Shown: positions 19,440 through 31,779, counted from the first letter of the stretch. The stretch is 64,000 nucleotides of DNA from Muribaculum gordoncarteri (GCF_004803695.1 NZ_CP039393.1:3038001-3102000); one strand, 5' to 3'. Notes: a model not told the origin generated them from the sequence alone. Translations and numbers: made by a program.

Positions 19440-20612
19440 ATGTCCGGTTCATGGTCAATAATGAAGAGAGCGGTAGCCGAAGGAGTGCGTCAGCTTGCGC
19501 GGCGGCCCATCTACATCATAGTAATGGTGTTGGTGCCTATAGGCATGAGCTTCTTTTTCCTTGACTTGATGAACAAAGGACTTCCTTTGCAGTCGCCTAC
19601 GGCGGTCGTTGACCTCGACAACACACCGTTGTCACGCCGGGTTGTGCGCAACCTCGACACTTCGGAGCTTGTCGACATACAGTACCGTCCTTCGAGCTAC
19701 GGCGATGCCATGAAGCTGCTGAAAGAGGGTACGGTCTACGGATTTTTCATGGTTCCGCGCAATTTCCAGGCCGATGCCGAGGGAGGTCGCCCCACGACCA
19801 TAACCTATTACTGCAACATGGCCTATTTCATTCCGGGCACACTGTCGTTCAAGGGATTCAAGACTACGGCGGTGTCGACATCGGGAGCCATAGCCATGAC
19901 CACGCTCGTGAGTGCAGGTGTCGACGGCGAGCTGGTCAACAATCTGTTGCAGCCGGTGGTGACGCAGGAACACCCCATAGGCAATCCATGGCTTAACTAT
20001 TCGATATATCTGAGCAACTCGTTCCTGCCGTGTCTTCTTCAGCTGATAATATTCCAGATAACGGCGTTCTCCATACTTCAGGAGATCAAGCTCGGTACAT
20101 CAATAAAGTGGGTGAACGATGCAGGACAATCGATTGTCATAGCCCTCTTCGGCAAGCTGATGCCGCAGTTCATCATATTCACTTCGGTAGGTCTTGCCAT
20201 GCAGTCGCTCATCTACTTCTACTGGGGATTCCCGCTGAACGGTAATGTGTGGAGCATGATATGGGCAATGGTGCTGCTGGTGATTGCATCGCAGGCGTTT
20301 GCGCTGATGATAACAAGCCTGATACCCAACCTGAGGTTCGCATTGTCGATTCTGTCGCTTGTGGGCATCCTGTCGTTCTCGATAGCTGCCTTCTCATTCC
20401 CTGTCGAGAGCATGTATCCGGCCGTGGGCATATTCTCCTACATAGTTCCTATACGTTATTACTTCCTCATATATATAAATGTGGCGCTTAACGGCTATGA
20501 GGTGTACTATTGCCGATGGGACTATATCGTGCTGATACTTTTCGCGCTTGCTCCGATGGGTCTTTTGTGGAAGCTTAAGAAGAACTCGTTGAATCCCGTA
20601 TATGTTCCTTAG
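19440..20612 (+). CDS. ABC-2 type permease, first of a pair
   Basis: 390 residues with the ABC-2 (YhhJ/YadH-like) layout: an N-terminal helix (about 25-43, IYIIVMVLVPIGMSFFF), a large periplasmic domain (about 45-200), then five helices to residue 370. It would form the inner-membrane part of the exporter with the following gene. No nucleotide-binding domain is present here or in any gene of the operon. Related Bacteroidota operons often lack one too, so the energy source is open. The 39-base gap to the HlyD gene is AT-rich. Confidence 0.87.
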   Translation: MSGSWSIMKRAVAEGVRQLARRPIYIIVMVLVPIGMSFFFLDLMNKGLPLQSPTAVVDLDNTPLSRRVVRNLDTSELVDIQYRPSSYGDAMKLLKEGTVYGFFMVPRNFQADAEGGRPTTITYYCNMAYFIPGTLSFKGFKTTAVSTSGAIAMTTLVSAGVDGELVNNLLQPVVTQEHPIGNPWLNYSIYLSNSFLPCLLQLIIFQITAFSILQEIKLGTSIKWVNDAGQSIVIALFGKLMPQFIIFTSVGLAMQSLIYFYWGFPLNGNVWSMIWAMVLLVIASQAFALMITSLIPNLRFALSILSLVGILSFSIAAFSFPVESMYPAVGIFSYIVPIRYYFLIYINVALNGYEVYYCRWDYIVLILFALAPMGLLWKLKKNSLNPVYVP

Positions 20613-20616
20613 TGTT

Positions 20617-21837
20617 ATGAAAATGATTAGTGACATAAAATATTGGTTCAGGAGTCTGTTCAAGGTCTGGGTCAACGAGTACAAGCTTGTTGGCAAGGAC
20701 TTGGGCGTGATGCTGTTTTTCTTTGCGTTGCCGCTGATGTACCCCATCGTGTACACGCTCATCTACAACCCCGAGGTGGTGGAAAACGTGGCCATGGTGG
20801 TTGTCGACAACAGCCGCACCACCGAGAGTCGCGAGCTCGTGAGGATGATAAACGCGTCGCAATACACCGAGGTGGTGGACTATGCCATCGACCTTAATGA
20901 GGCCCGTAACATGATGAAGGAGCGCAAGTGCTACGGCATACTTGTGATTCCCGAGGACTATGCACGCCGTCTGGGTCGCAACGAGCAGGCTGTGCTGCCT
21001 ATATACTGCGACATGAGCCTGATGCTGCGTTACAGGAGCATAATGTTTGCAATGACCGATATATCGCTCCAGCTTGGAAGCGACATACGCACCGAGGATA
21101 TAAATGAATCGCCGGTGGCGTTCATGTCGGATGCCGTGGGCTCGACAGTTGAAACCGATGCATTCTTTGAGGGCGATACATCGCAGGGCTTTGCGTCGTT
21201 CATCATGCCCGGCGTCATAATACTTATCATACAGCAGAGTCTTATACTGGGAGTGCTGATGCTTAACGGCGGTGCCTGTGAGCGTCGCAGGCGTAACGGC
21301 GGATATGACCCGCTGACAATCGAGGCTCCCACATCGGCACGCCTTATAGGCCGTGCCATTTGCCTGATGACCATCTACATTCCCATGAGCATATATGTGC
21401 TCCATTATATACCGATGATGTTTGAGCTGCCTCATATAGGCAGCATGATCGACTATCTCGCGCTCATGTTGCCGATGTTGCTCGCCTCGATATTCCTGGC
21501 CGACATCATGCAGCCGCTTGTCACCGAGCGCGAAAGCTCAATGCTCGTGTGGGTGTTCTCGTCGGTCCTCTTCCTGTTTGTTTCGGGCCTTACGTGGCCG
21601 CGTTACGCAATGAACGACTTCTGGCTTACGATAAGCAGCCTCGTGCCGTCGTCATGGGGAGTACAGGGATTCCTTGCCATCGATGTGAACGGCTGCAAAC
21701 TGGGTGACATACCCACGATTTACCTTATGCTGTGGGCGCTGACGGTGGCTTACTTCATTATAGCGGTAATAGTAGACCGGCGATGCCGACTGCGCGACAT
21801 ACGCCGGTACTCTAAGCCCCGGTATCAGGAGCGTTGA
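20617..21837 (+). CDS. ABC-2 type permease, second of a pair
   Basis: 406 residues from the ATG at 20617; an ATG at 20602 overlapping the previous gene is possible. The layout is the same as its neighbour: helix at about 25-43 (VMLFFFALPLMYPIVYTLIY), a periplasmic domain, then helices from about 190 to 395. The two are paralogous and likely pair as a heterodimer. The 3' end overlaps the convergent phosphate transporter gene by 13 bases, which leaves no room for a terminator between them. Confidence 0.87.
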   Translation: MKMISDIKYWFRSLFKVWVNEYKLVGKDLGVMLFFFALPLMYPIVYTLIYNPEVVENVAMVVVDNSRTTESRELVRMINASQYTEVVDYAIDLNEARNMMKERKCYGILVIPEDYARRLGRNEQAVLPIYCDMSLMLRYRSIMFAMTDISLQLGSDIRTEDINESPVAFMSDAVGSTVETDAFFEGDTSQGFASFIMPGVIILIIQQSLILGVLMLNGGACERRRRNGGYDPLTIEAPTSARLIGRAICLMTIYIPMSIYVLHYIPMMFELPHIGSMIDYLALMLPMLLASIFLADIMQPLVTERESSMLVWVFSSVLFLFVSGLTWPRYAMNDFWLTISSLVPSSWGVQGFLAIDVNGCKLGDIPTIYLMLWALTVAYFIIAVIVDRRCRLRDIRRYSKPRYQER

Positions 21838-24122
21838 GGCTCCAATGCTTCGGGGTGGGTGAAGCTGCGGTAGTGGGCGAGGGGCAGATTCAGCTTGCCC
21901 GATGCTCTCAGCAGCTTGCGCAGTGACGAGATAATTTCACGCGACTCCTGCAGAACGTTAAGGTAGACATAGGCCACCGTGAGGTTGGCGGCATCGCCTT
22001 CGCGCAGATGCAGGTAGACATCCTTGGAGCGCAGCGACAGTTCATCCTTTATCCGGTCGCAGCGGCGGCGTATGCGGTCGATGGCTTCGGGTTCATCGTT
22101 CTCGATTGCCGCGATTGAGTCGTTGAACACTTCGATTATCTGCTTGCACAACGGGTTGAAACGGTCACGGAAAGAGTCGGGCAGCGGACGGAAGTTGTTG
22201 TCGACATGCTCCTTACATACTTCGGTTATGTGAAGCAGGTTGTATAGGATGGCCATCTCCATGTTGTTGGACAGGTGAAACCATGTGCTCTTCTCAATAG
22301 CCGTGTCGGGAGCGACATTACGCAGGCACAGCGTCATTTTGCGTCGCGTCGACTTCAACACATCCTTTTCGGATGACAATGACTTGGAGGTGCGTGACAG
22401 CAGCTTTGCGTTGTCGTTGACAAATCCCGATGTTATGTCGCTGTAGGTTTCCGATGCAAATTGCAGGAACGACTTCTGCTTGTCGTTGATGTAGATGCGC
22501 AGCAGTCGCCACACTTCGTTGCGGTCGGTTGTGTTCAGTATCGTCTGGAAAAGGGTGTCGTCCTTGACCTCCTTGGCTTTGTTGCGGAATCGGATGTTGC
22601 TGCGCACGAGAAGCACAAGCGCTATGATGCCTCCGGCAATCATTACGGGTACGCCTCCGAGGTGCATGAGGCACACTACGATTCCGGCTCCGATGAATGC
22701 GACACCTGCGGTTATGAACCAACCGCCGATTACCGAGATGACACCCGTTATGCGGAACACCGCGCTCTCGCGTCCCCAGGCCTTGTCGGCAAGCGAGGTA
22801 CCCATTGCCACCATGAAGGTGACGAATGTTGTAGATAGGGGAAGCTTCATCGATGTACCCCAGGCAATCAACATTCCGGCGAGCATCAGGTTTACGGCAC
22901 CGCGCACAAGGTCGAATGCTGCACCCTCCTCGGGCTGAGCCTTTGACGAGTCAAGACGGCGGCTCATGACGCGCTTCAGGCCTTGAGGCAGGCGGTCGTC
23001 GATCCATGAGAATGTGTTTATGGCACCGCGCACAAGCGAGCGTCCGAGGCGTGACGAGCCAAACATCTCGTCGCCTTGGCTTTGTGAGCTTAATCCGACG
23101 GTTGTCTGCGTCACCTGACGGGCCTTCTTGGAGGTGGCAAGCGACACTACCATTATCATTCCTGCACCCACGAGGAAGTAGAGCGGTGTATTGGCCGAGC
23201 TGTTGAGGCTGTCCATCATGAATCCGTGGAGATTGCCGCCTCCCGAGCTCATGTAGTCATTGTAGGAGTCGAGCGAGGTGAGGGGTATGCCTATGAAGTT
23301 GACAAGGTCGTTGCCGGCAAATGCCATTGCGAGGGAGAATGTGCCAACAAGCACTACCACTTTAAGTACATTTACGTGACACCAGTGCAGAATCTGCATT
23401 ATGACGGTGAAGGCGACAAATGACGCCAGGAGAATCAATGCGGTGTTGGAGTTGATCCATGTCTTCAGCTCAGGGGTCATGAACGAGAGGTCCTTGATGC
23501 CCTTCAGGAGCATGAAGTAGACGATGGCAGTGCAGGCGATGCCGCCGAATATCGCTATTTTCCATTTAAGGCGGCTCTTGTACTCAAACGTGAATACCAA
23601 TCGGGTCAAGAACTGGACTATCGTGCCGAAAATGAAGGCTATGGCAACCGACAGGAATATACCGATGATTACCGACAGCGCCTTCTCGGTGTTGAGCAGG
23701 TCGCCCATCGCGAGAGTGCTTTCGGGAGCCATGATTTTGAACAGTGCGACGACAAATGTAGCTCCAAGCAGCTCAAACACCATCGACACGGTGGTCGATG
23801 TGGGCATCCCGAGGGAGTTGAATATGTCGAGCAATATTATGTCGGTTACCATCACGGCCATGAATATGGTTATGACATCGTAGAATGACAGATTCTCAGG
23901 CCGGAATATGCCGTGACGGGCTACATCCATCATGCCGTTGCTCATGGCGGCTCCGATGAACACACCCGATGCGGCCACAATCATTACTGTCTTGAAGCTT
24001 GCGGCTTTTGAGCCGATTGATGAGGTGAGGAAATTGACAGCATCGTTGCTTACACCTACCGAAAGGTCAAATACGGCAAGTAAGAACAGGAAGATTACGA
24101 CACCTAAAAATAGCAGATCCAT
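21825..24122 (-). CDS. PiT-family inorganic phosphate transporter with PhoU-like C-terminal domain
   Basis: A 765-residue protein, longer than classical PitA (about 500). The N-terminal half has the duplicated PiT signature: GVSNDAVNFL near residue 25 and AGNDLVNFIGIPL near 265, each ending a set of membrane helices. Helices continue to about residue 530. Residues from about 540 to the end are soluble and helical, with the character of a PhoU domain (LSSEKDVLKSTRRKMTLCL and following). It imports phosphate, probably coupled to cation movement, and the tail may control it. A 13-bp inverted repeat abuts its start codon. A two-component system lies directly upstream on the same strand. Confidence 0.9.
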   Translation of the reverse strand: MDLLFLGVVIFLFLLAVFDLSVGVSNDAVNFLTSSIGSKAASFKTVMIVAASGVFIGAAMSNGMMDVARHGIFRPENLSFYDVITIFMAVMVTDIILLDIFNSLGMPTSTTVSMVFELLGATFVVALFKIMAPESTLAMGDLLNTEKALSVIIGIFLSVAIAFIFGTIVQFLTRLVFTFEYKSRLKWKIAIFGGIACTAIVYFMLLKGIKDLSFMTPELKTWINSNTALILLASFVAFTVIMQILHWCHVNVLKVVVLVGTFSLAMAFAGNDLVNFIGIPLTSLDSYNDYMSSGGGNLHGFMMDSLNSSANTPLYFLVGAGMIMVVSLATSKKARQVTQTTVGLSSQSQGDEMFGSSRLGRSLVRGAINTFSWIDDRLPQGLKRVMSRRLDSSKAQPEEGAAFDLVRGAVNLMLAGMLIAWGTSMKLPLSTTFVTFMVAMGTSLADKAWGRESAVFRITGVISVIGGWFITAGVAFIGAGIVVCLMHLGGVPVMIAGGIIALVLLVRSNIRFRNKAKEVKDDTLFQTILNTTDRNEVWRLLRIYINDKQKSFLQFASETYSDITSGFVNDNAKLLSRTSKSLSSEKDVLKSTRRKMTLCLRNVAPDTAIEKSTWFHLSNNMEMAILYNLLHITEVCKEHVDNNFRPLPDSFRDRFNPLCKQIIEVFNDSIAAIENDEPEAIDRIRRRCDRIKDELSLRSKDVYLHLREGDAANLTVAYVYLNVLQESREIISSLRKLLRASGKLNLPLAHYRSFTHPEALEPQRS

Positions 24123-24123
24123 A

Positions 24124-24177
24124 ATTTCTTGAATTTATAATGTGCATTTTGTGATTGACACACAAAATTCAAGAAAT
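24124..24177 (-). promoter_or_regulatory. Leader hairpin abutting the phosphate transporter start codon
   Basis: ATTTCTTGAATTT at 24124-24136 is the exact complement of 24165-24177, giving a perfect 13-bp stem with a 28-base loop that ends one base before the ATG (24120-24122). The ribosome entry region would be inside the stem. It could be an RNA switch or a protein operator. Confidence 0.65.
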
Positions 24178-24225
24178 CATGTTGCATAAATATGTCCGAA
24201 TTGTTGAGTTTTTGTTAACCGAATG

Positions 24226-25620
24226 CTAATGTAAGCGAAAACGGAACTGCAATCCGCCGTCATTGGTGACGCTTATGTCGGAGCCGTGGATTCCTACTGC
24301 GTTACGCACGATAGACAGTCCGAGTCCGGTGCCTCCGGCTGCGCGTGACCTGCCCTTGTCGATGCGGTAGAATCGCTCGAAGATGTGGGGCAGATGCTCG
24401 TCGGGCACTCCGCATCCGTTGTCGCTGACGGTGAAATTGCCTTCGTTGTCGGCCTTGATGACGATTTCGCTGCCGCCGCTGTAGGAGATTGCGTTGTCGA
24501 TGAGGTTGCGGAATATCGATTCAAGCAGTTGACGGTTGCCGTTGATTTTCAGCTGAGGCATGTCGACGGTTATGTTCATCGATGTGCGCAGTCGCTCCTC
24601 GGCCACTACATCGTTGACAAGTTCGACGAGGTCGACGGGTGCTTTCTCAATCATCTCCTCGCCCTCGTCCATGCGCGTTATGGCGGCGACATCCTTCAGC
24701 AGTGAGTTGAGTCGCTGTGCGTTGGCGAAGATGCGGTCGTTTAGTTCGCGCTTTTTCTCCTCCGACAACATTTCGGGATGGTCGCGCAGCAGTTCAAGGC
24801 ACACGAGAATCGAGGCGACGGGAGTCTTCAGCTCATGGTTGATATTGTTGGTAAGCTGCTTCTTAAGGCGTATCTTGTCCTTTTCCTGTCGCAATGCTTC
24901 GCGATGCTGCTCGTCACGCTGGATATATAGTCGCACGATGTGACTTGCAATGCTGCCAAGCTCGTCGTGAGGAAATGCTTCGTCATTGTATATGCGCTCA
25001 CCTTTTTCAGCTTTCTCGGCAAACAGGTTGAGGCGGCGTATGCTCAGCGATATCTTGTGTGACGCTACATAGCTTGCGAGGCTTAGTACTATTGCAAAGG
25101 CAATCATTATCCACAGGATGGAGCTGTCGGCTTTAAGCACTTCCTGAAGAGAATGGGTGTAGGGAGCGGCCGAGCGTATGACGATGCCGTCGTCGCCCCG
25201 CATCGCCGAGTAGAAGTAACTGCAGTTGTCGCTGACCGAATAGCGTGACACCGAATGTCCGATTCCCGACTTGCGGGCCTCGATAACTTCAGGACGGCTG
25301 TTGTGATCGCCCGACGGGAAGGGAGTGCTGTCGTTGTTGTCAAAGATGACATTTCCGGCGTTGTCGATTAATGATATGCGCAGATTGTCGAGCGGCGAGC
25401 CGATGTGACCGATTATACTGTCGATTGACACCCCACGGGATATGTCGTCGAGGATGCGGCGGTTGTGCATCTGCAGCTCGCAGTCGAGAAGCTGCTCCTT
25501 GAAGGCTTTTTCACGGCGGTACTGAAACACCATGAATGTACCTACAAGCAGCCAGCTCATGGTGAGCACAAGCAGCAGCACGCGTGAATGGAACGAGAAT
25601 CTAATCTTGCTTCCAGCCAT
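24226..25620 (-). CDS. Sensor histidine kinase
   Basis: 464 residues. Two membrane helices (about 12-33 and 165-186) enclose a 130-residue periplasmic sensor. A HAMP-like segment (about 187-240) leads to the dimerisation domain with phospho-acceptor His262 in NNINHELKTPVAS. The ATP-binding domain follows with N-box NLIDNAISYSGG, G1 DNGCGVPDEHLP, and GGTGLGLSIVRN. The gene overlaps the response regulator upstream by 20 bases, so the two are translated together. Neighbouring the PiT transporter, it may sense phosphate status, but nothing in the sensor domain proves that. Confidence 0.93.
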   Translation of the reverse strand: MAGSKIRFSFHSRVLLLVLTMSWLLVGTFMVFQYRREKAFKEQLLDCELQMHNRRILDDISRGVSIDSIIGHIGSPLDNLRISLIDNAGNVIFDNNDSTPFPSGDHNSRPEVIEARKSGIGHSVSRYSVSDNCSYFYSAMRGDDGIVIRSAAPYTHSLQEVLKADSSILWIMIAFAIVLSLASYVASHKISLSIRRLNLFAEKAEKGERIYNDEAFPHDELGSIASHIVRLYIQRDEQHREALRQEKDKIRLKKQLTNNINHELKTPVASILVCLELLRDHPEMLSEEKKRELNDRIFANAQRLNSLLKDVAAITRMDEGEEMIEKAPVDLVELVNDVVAEERLRTSMNITVDMPQLKINGNRQLLESIFRNLIDNAISYSGGSEIVIKADNEGNFTVSDNGCGVPDEHLPHIFERFYRIDKGRSRAAGGTGLGLSIVRNAVGIHGSDISVTNDGGLQFRFRLH

Positions 25621-26266
25621 ATCCGTAACCTGAGCGTGTGATTATGTTACCTCCGTAAGGGGCGATCTTGCCGCGAATGCGCGTGACATGGACATCGATT
25701 GAGCGGTCGACGACAATGACCTGCTCGGGCCACACTTTCTTCAGAATCTCTTCGCGCGAGAATATGCGGCCGGGATTCTCGACAAACAGGGCGAGAATCT
25801 CAAACTCCTTGCGCGGCAGCTTCACAGGCACGCCGTCGACGGTGCAGACCAAAGAGGCTCTGTCGCACACCACTCCGTGACCGGGCTTGGGCATGGTGCG
25901 TCGGAGCACGGCCTGGATGCGGGCTATCACGTTGCGTATGGAATAGGGTTTGGCGATGTAGTCGTCGCCTATGCGCAGGCCGTCGACCATGTCGTCAACG
26001 GAGTCGCGGGCGGTGAGGAATATGACCGGAATGTCGGCTGTAGAGGGATTGCGTTTAAGCAAATCGGCCAATTCAAGACCGCTCATGCCGTCCATCATGA
26101 TGTCGAGCAGCAGCAGATTGAATGACGACAGGTCGAGCCGCAACGCCTCCTCGGCACTTGATGCGGTGGTGACATCGTAACCCTCAAACTCAAGATAGGT
26201 GCGCAGACACTCGCAAAGAGTTTCTTCGTCGTCAACTATCAGTATTCTTGCACATTTAGCGTTCAT
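25601..26266 (-). CDS. OmpR/PhoB-family response regulator
   Basis: 221 residues from the ATG at 26266; a GTG at 26311 lies in a tandem repeat and is rejected. The receiver domain (residues 1-120) has acidic D12/D13, phospho-acceptor D55 (LLLLDIMMDG), T/S switch LTARDS and Lys in IAKPYS. A winged-helix DNA-binding domain (about 130-221) ends RSIDVHVTRIRGKI and ITRSGYGYGW, as in PhoB/OmpR. It is the partner of the overlapping kinase. A perfect 33-bp tandem duplication with 11-base periodicity lies 39-104 bases upstream and may be its own operator. Confidence 0.94.
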   Translation of the reverse strand: MNAKCARILIVDDEETLCECLRTYLEFEGYDVTTASSAEEALRLDLSSFNLLLLDIMMDGMSGLELADLLKRNPSTADIPVIFLTARDSVDDMVDGLRIGDDYIAKPYSIRNVIARIQAVLRRTMPKPGHGVVCDRASLVCTVDGVPVKLPRKEFEILALFVENPGRIFSREEILKKVWPEQVIVVDRSIDVHVTRIRGKIAPYGGNIITRSGYGYGWKQD

Positions 26267-26304
26267 ACGACAAATATACATCAAATTGCGAAATAATGTT
26301 CGAT

Positions 26305-26370
26305 AACGCACTAACTTAATGAAAACTTAATAAAAGCAACGCACTAACTTAATGAAAACTTAATAAAAGC
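26305..26370. repeat. Perfect 33-bp tandem duplication upstream of the response regulator
   Basis: Bases 26305-26337 and 26338-26370 are identical. Within each unit TTAATGAAAAC is followed directly by TTAATAAAAGC, so half-sites repeat every 11 bases, the spacing of OmpR/PhoB-type operators. Confidence 0.9.
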
Positions 26371-26395
26371 GGAGGCCCCCGGCGAGGGAGCCTCC
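26371..26395 (-). terminator. Terminator of the beta-galactosidase gene
   Basis: GGAGGC at 26371-26376 pairs with GCCTCC at 26390-26395. In the minus direction it is followed by a T-rich run (GCTTTTATTAAG) that belongs to the tandem repeat. Confidence 0.7.
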
Positions 26396-26441
26396 GTTGT
26401 TTAGAACGTGACGCACGGAGCGTCGATGCGATTCAATTCAA

Positions 26442-29534
<3,093 letters not shown>

Positions 29535-29559
29535 TTAATAATAATTGGATATATCTTCA

Positions 29560-29567
29560 CAAATATA
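29560..29567 (-). promoter_or_regulatory. -7 box of the beta-galactosidase promoter
   Basis: TATATTTG on the minus strand, 41 bases before the ATG. The upstream element is not clear. Confidence 0.5.
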
Positions 29568-29638
29568 GCCAAAAAAAGCGACATAAAACGTTGTGATGCG
29601 GGATATTGTTAAATAACCTGCCACAAAACATAAAAATA

Positions 29639-29672
29639 GGGCCGCCGAATCGTAATGATTCATCGGCGGCCC
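29639..29672 (-). terminator. Terminator of the SurA_N/PpiD-like gene
   Basis: GGGCCGCCGA at 29639-29648 pairs with TCGGCGGCCC at 29663-29672. The minus direction continues into TATTTTTAT, giving a classical intrinsic terminator 35 bases after the stop. Confidence 0.85.
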
Positions 29673-29706
29673 GAAAAAGGTGGGAATAATATATCAGATT
29701 ATCCTA

Positions 29707-31779
29707 TTATTCAGTGTAGAACTTGAGGGTGTTGTTCTCGACGGGGTTATTGTTCATCAAGATGCCGATTACGTTGCCAAGCACGGCCTGTGCGCCGAGC
29801 TGCTGGCTGTAGCGGGCTGCATTCTCCTCGTAGCTGTAGGGGCGTGATTCGTTGTCAACACCGTAAACCTGGTAAACGTACACACCGTTGGTGCCCTTTA
29901 CGGGACCTACGACAGCACCTTCCTTGCTGACGGGAACCTGACCGAGAAGCTCCGACTCGGTAACACCGATGCCGGGGATGAACATCTGACCGAATGTAAC
30001 ATCGGTAGAGTCAACCGAAGAGTTCATGAGAGCTGCATAGCCGGCAACATCGTTGGCCTTGCCTGCATACTCGGCAATGAGTCCGGCAGCCTTCTTGTTG
30101 TTACGTGCGCGCTCGGCGAGAGCAAGACGGATGTCCTCGTCGTCGGCAGGCAGATAACCGGGCTTGATGATGTCGTTAAGTGCGACAACGATGAGCTTGT
30201 CGTTCTGTCCGTCCTCGAGGATGGGAGAAATCTGTCCTTCCTTTGCATCCATAACCCACTTCACAGCGTTGCGGGTGTAGGGTACATTGCCAAGCATCGA
30301 GCTGTTGGCGGTGACCATTGCGGGCTGGAGGGTGTAGCCTGCCGAGAGAGCTCTTGTTACAGTGAGTGAATCGGCGCTGGTTACTCCGGCCATGAAGTTT
30401 TCAAGATCGGAGTTGAGCTTTGCGATTGTTTCGTCGGAGGGATATACCTTATAAGTTACGGTTGCGAAATCGTAGATGTTGACGGGAGCGCGCTTGGTGT
30501 TCACGCGGATGATGCGGGCGTCGGTTCCCATCGAATCGGCAATGAAGTAGTTGCTACCTGCGCTGAGGAGGCGATCCTTAACCTCGTTGTCGGGAGCTGA
30601 AGCGAGAGTCTGCCAGATATCGGCCTGTCCGCCTGCCACGCCGGGACGCTTGAGGGCTTCCTCGAAGGCGAGGCCCGAGTTGAGGGCATCAAGAAGTGAG
30701 TCGCGTGATGCGGCGTCGCCCTGGAATGCGATTACATCGACATTGATTGAGTCAACGGCGTTCTTTGAACCGATGAGCTTAACGATTGTAAACTCGTCGT
30801 TGATGAACGACAGCATCTTTACATCGCCGGGAGCCGCAGTGGTTACGAACTCACGGAGCTGCGGGTTGGTGATTGACGATGCGGCAGCCGAGTTGCGGTC
30901 AACGCCGAAGTTGGAGTCACCGTTAACTGCGTCAACGGCGGGAGTTGCGCTAAGGCGTGAGATTGTGGTGTCGACGAGCACTCGGCCCTGATTGATGTCG
31001 GCCTGTGAAGGAGCGATGTTTACAGCGATGAAGTGAGCGCGACGGGTTTCGTCGTTCACCTTGAAGCTGTTTTTCTCCTTGTTGTATTCGTCGCGGATGT
31101 CGGCGCTTGTCACCTCATACTGGTCGTTGGGGACATCGGCATAGTTCTTGTGAGCGTAGATTATGTGGCTTGTCGAAGCGTTGCTGTCGTAGAATGCTTT
31201 TGCGTCGAGGTCGTTGGCAACGATTGACGAGGCAAGAAGATACTGCAACTTCTGCTGCTTGAGCATTTCGGCCATCTGCTGTTCCTGACGGAGCCAAAGA
31301 GCCTGAATCTGCTGGGCCTGATCGGCGGGAACATTGTATTTAGTGGGGTTGAACGCTACATCGTAGAGCTGGTCGGGCGACTGGAAGCCCATCTGCTGTG
31401 CAAACTGGATCATTGCATAGTGGGCGTTGGGGCCGAGCATGGCTTTCGACAGCTCATTGTCGGTTACCTCGATTCCAAGGTCTTCGATTTCCTTGTTGAT
31501 CAGTCGCTCCTGAATCATCTGGTTGAGGACATATTGCTGCAGAGCGGCAGGGTCCATCTTTGTGTTCTGCTGCTGGTACTGCTGGTTAACTTCCTCGTAG
31601 CGGCGCTGAAATTCCTGAATGTCGATTTTTTCTTTACCTACCTTTGCGATAGTGGTGCCGGTGCCGAACAGGGTGCGTCCCGAAGTGAAGAAGTCACCGA
31701 TGATGAACGCGAGCAAAGCAGCTCCGACGACGATGAGTAGCAGTGTTGATTTACTGCGGATTTTTTCAAGTGTTGCCAT
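29707..31779 (-). CDS. PpiD/SurA_N-type periplasmic folding factor
   Basis: 690 residues. One N-terminal membrane anchor (about 12-31, LLLIVVGAALLAFIIGDFF) is followed by a SurA_N chaperone region (about 40-200: IDIQEFQRRYEEVNQQYQQQ, YVLNQMIQERLINKEIEDLG). A long periplasmic part with alternating helices follows. Homologues in Bacteroidota are annotated as peptidylprolyl isomerases. The parvulin active-site residues are not evident to me, so it may act mainly as a chaperone for outer membrane proteins leaving Sec. Its transcript starts with a strong hairpin (31823-31864). Confidence 0.8.
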   Translation of the reverse strand: MATLEKIRSKSTLLLIVVGAALLAFIIGDFFTSGRTLFGTGTTIAKVGKEKIDIQEFQRRYEEVNQQYQQQNTKMDPAALQQYVLNQMIQERLINKEIEDLGIEVTDNELSKAMLGPNAHYAMIQFAQQMGFQSPDQLYDVAFNPTKYNVPADQAQQIQALWLRQEQQMAEMLKQQKLQYLLASSIVANDLDAKAFYDSNASTSHIIYAHKNYADVPNDQYEVTSADIRDEYNKEKNSFKVNDETRRAHFIAVNIAPSQADINQGRVLVDTTISRLSATPAVDAVNGDSNFGVDRNSAAASSITNPQLREFVTTAAPGDVKMLSFINDEFTIVKLIGSKNAVDSINVDVIAFQGDAASRDSLLDALNSGLAFEEALKRPGVAGGQADIWQTLASAPDNEVKDRLLSAGSNYFIADSMGTDARIIRVNTKRAPVNIYDFATVTYKVYPSDETIAKLNSDLENFMAGVTSADSLTVTRALSAGYTLQPAMVTANSSMLGNVPYTRNAVKWVMDAKEGQISPILEDGQNDKLIVVALNDIIKPGYLPADDEDIRLALAERARNNKKAAGLIAEYAGKANDVAGYAALMNSSVDSTDVTFGQMFIPGIGVTESELLGQVPVSKEGAVVGPVKGTNGVYVYQVYGVDNESRPYSYEENAARYSQQLGAQAVLGNVIGILMNNNPVENNTLKFYTE

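Noticed and set aside
20602-20616. Earlier ATG for the second permease
   Set aside because: It overlaps the end of the first permease and adds only five residues. The ATG at 20617 fits the homologous start better, though the earlier start cannot be excluded.
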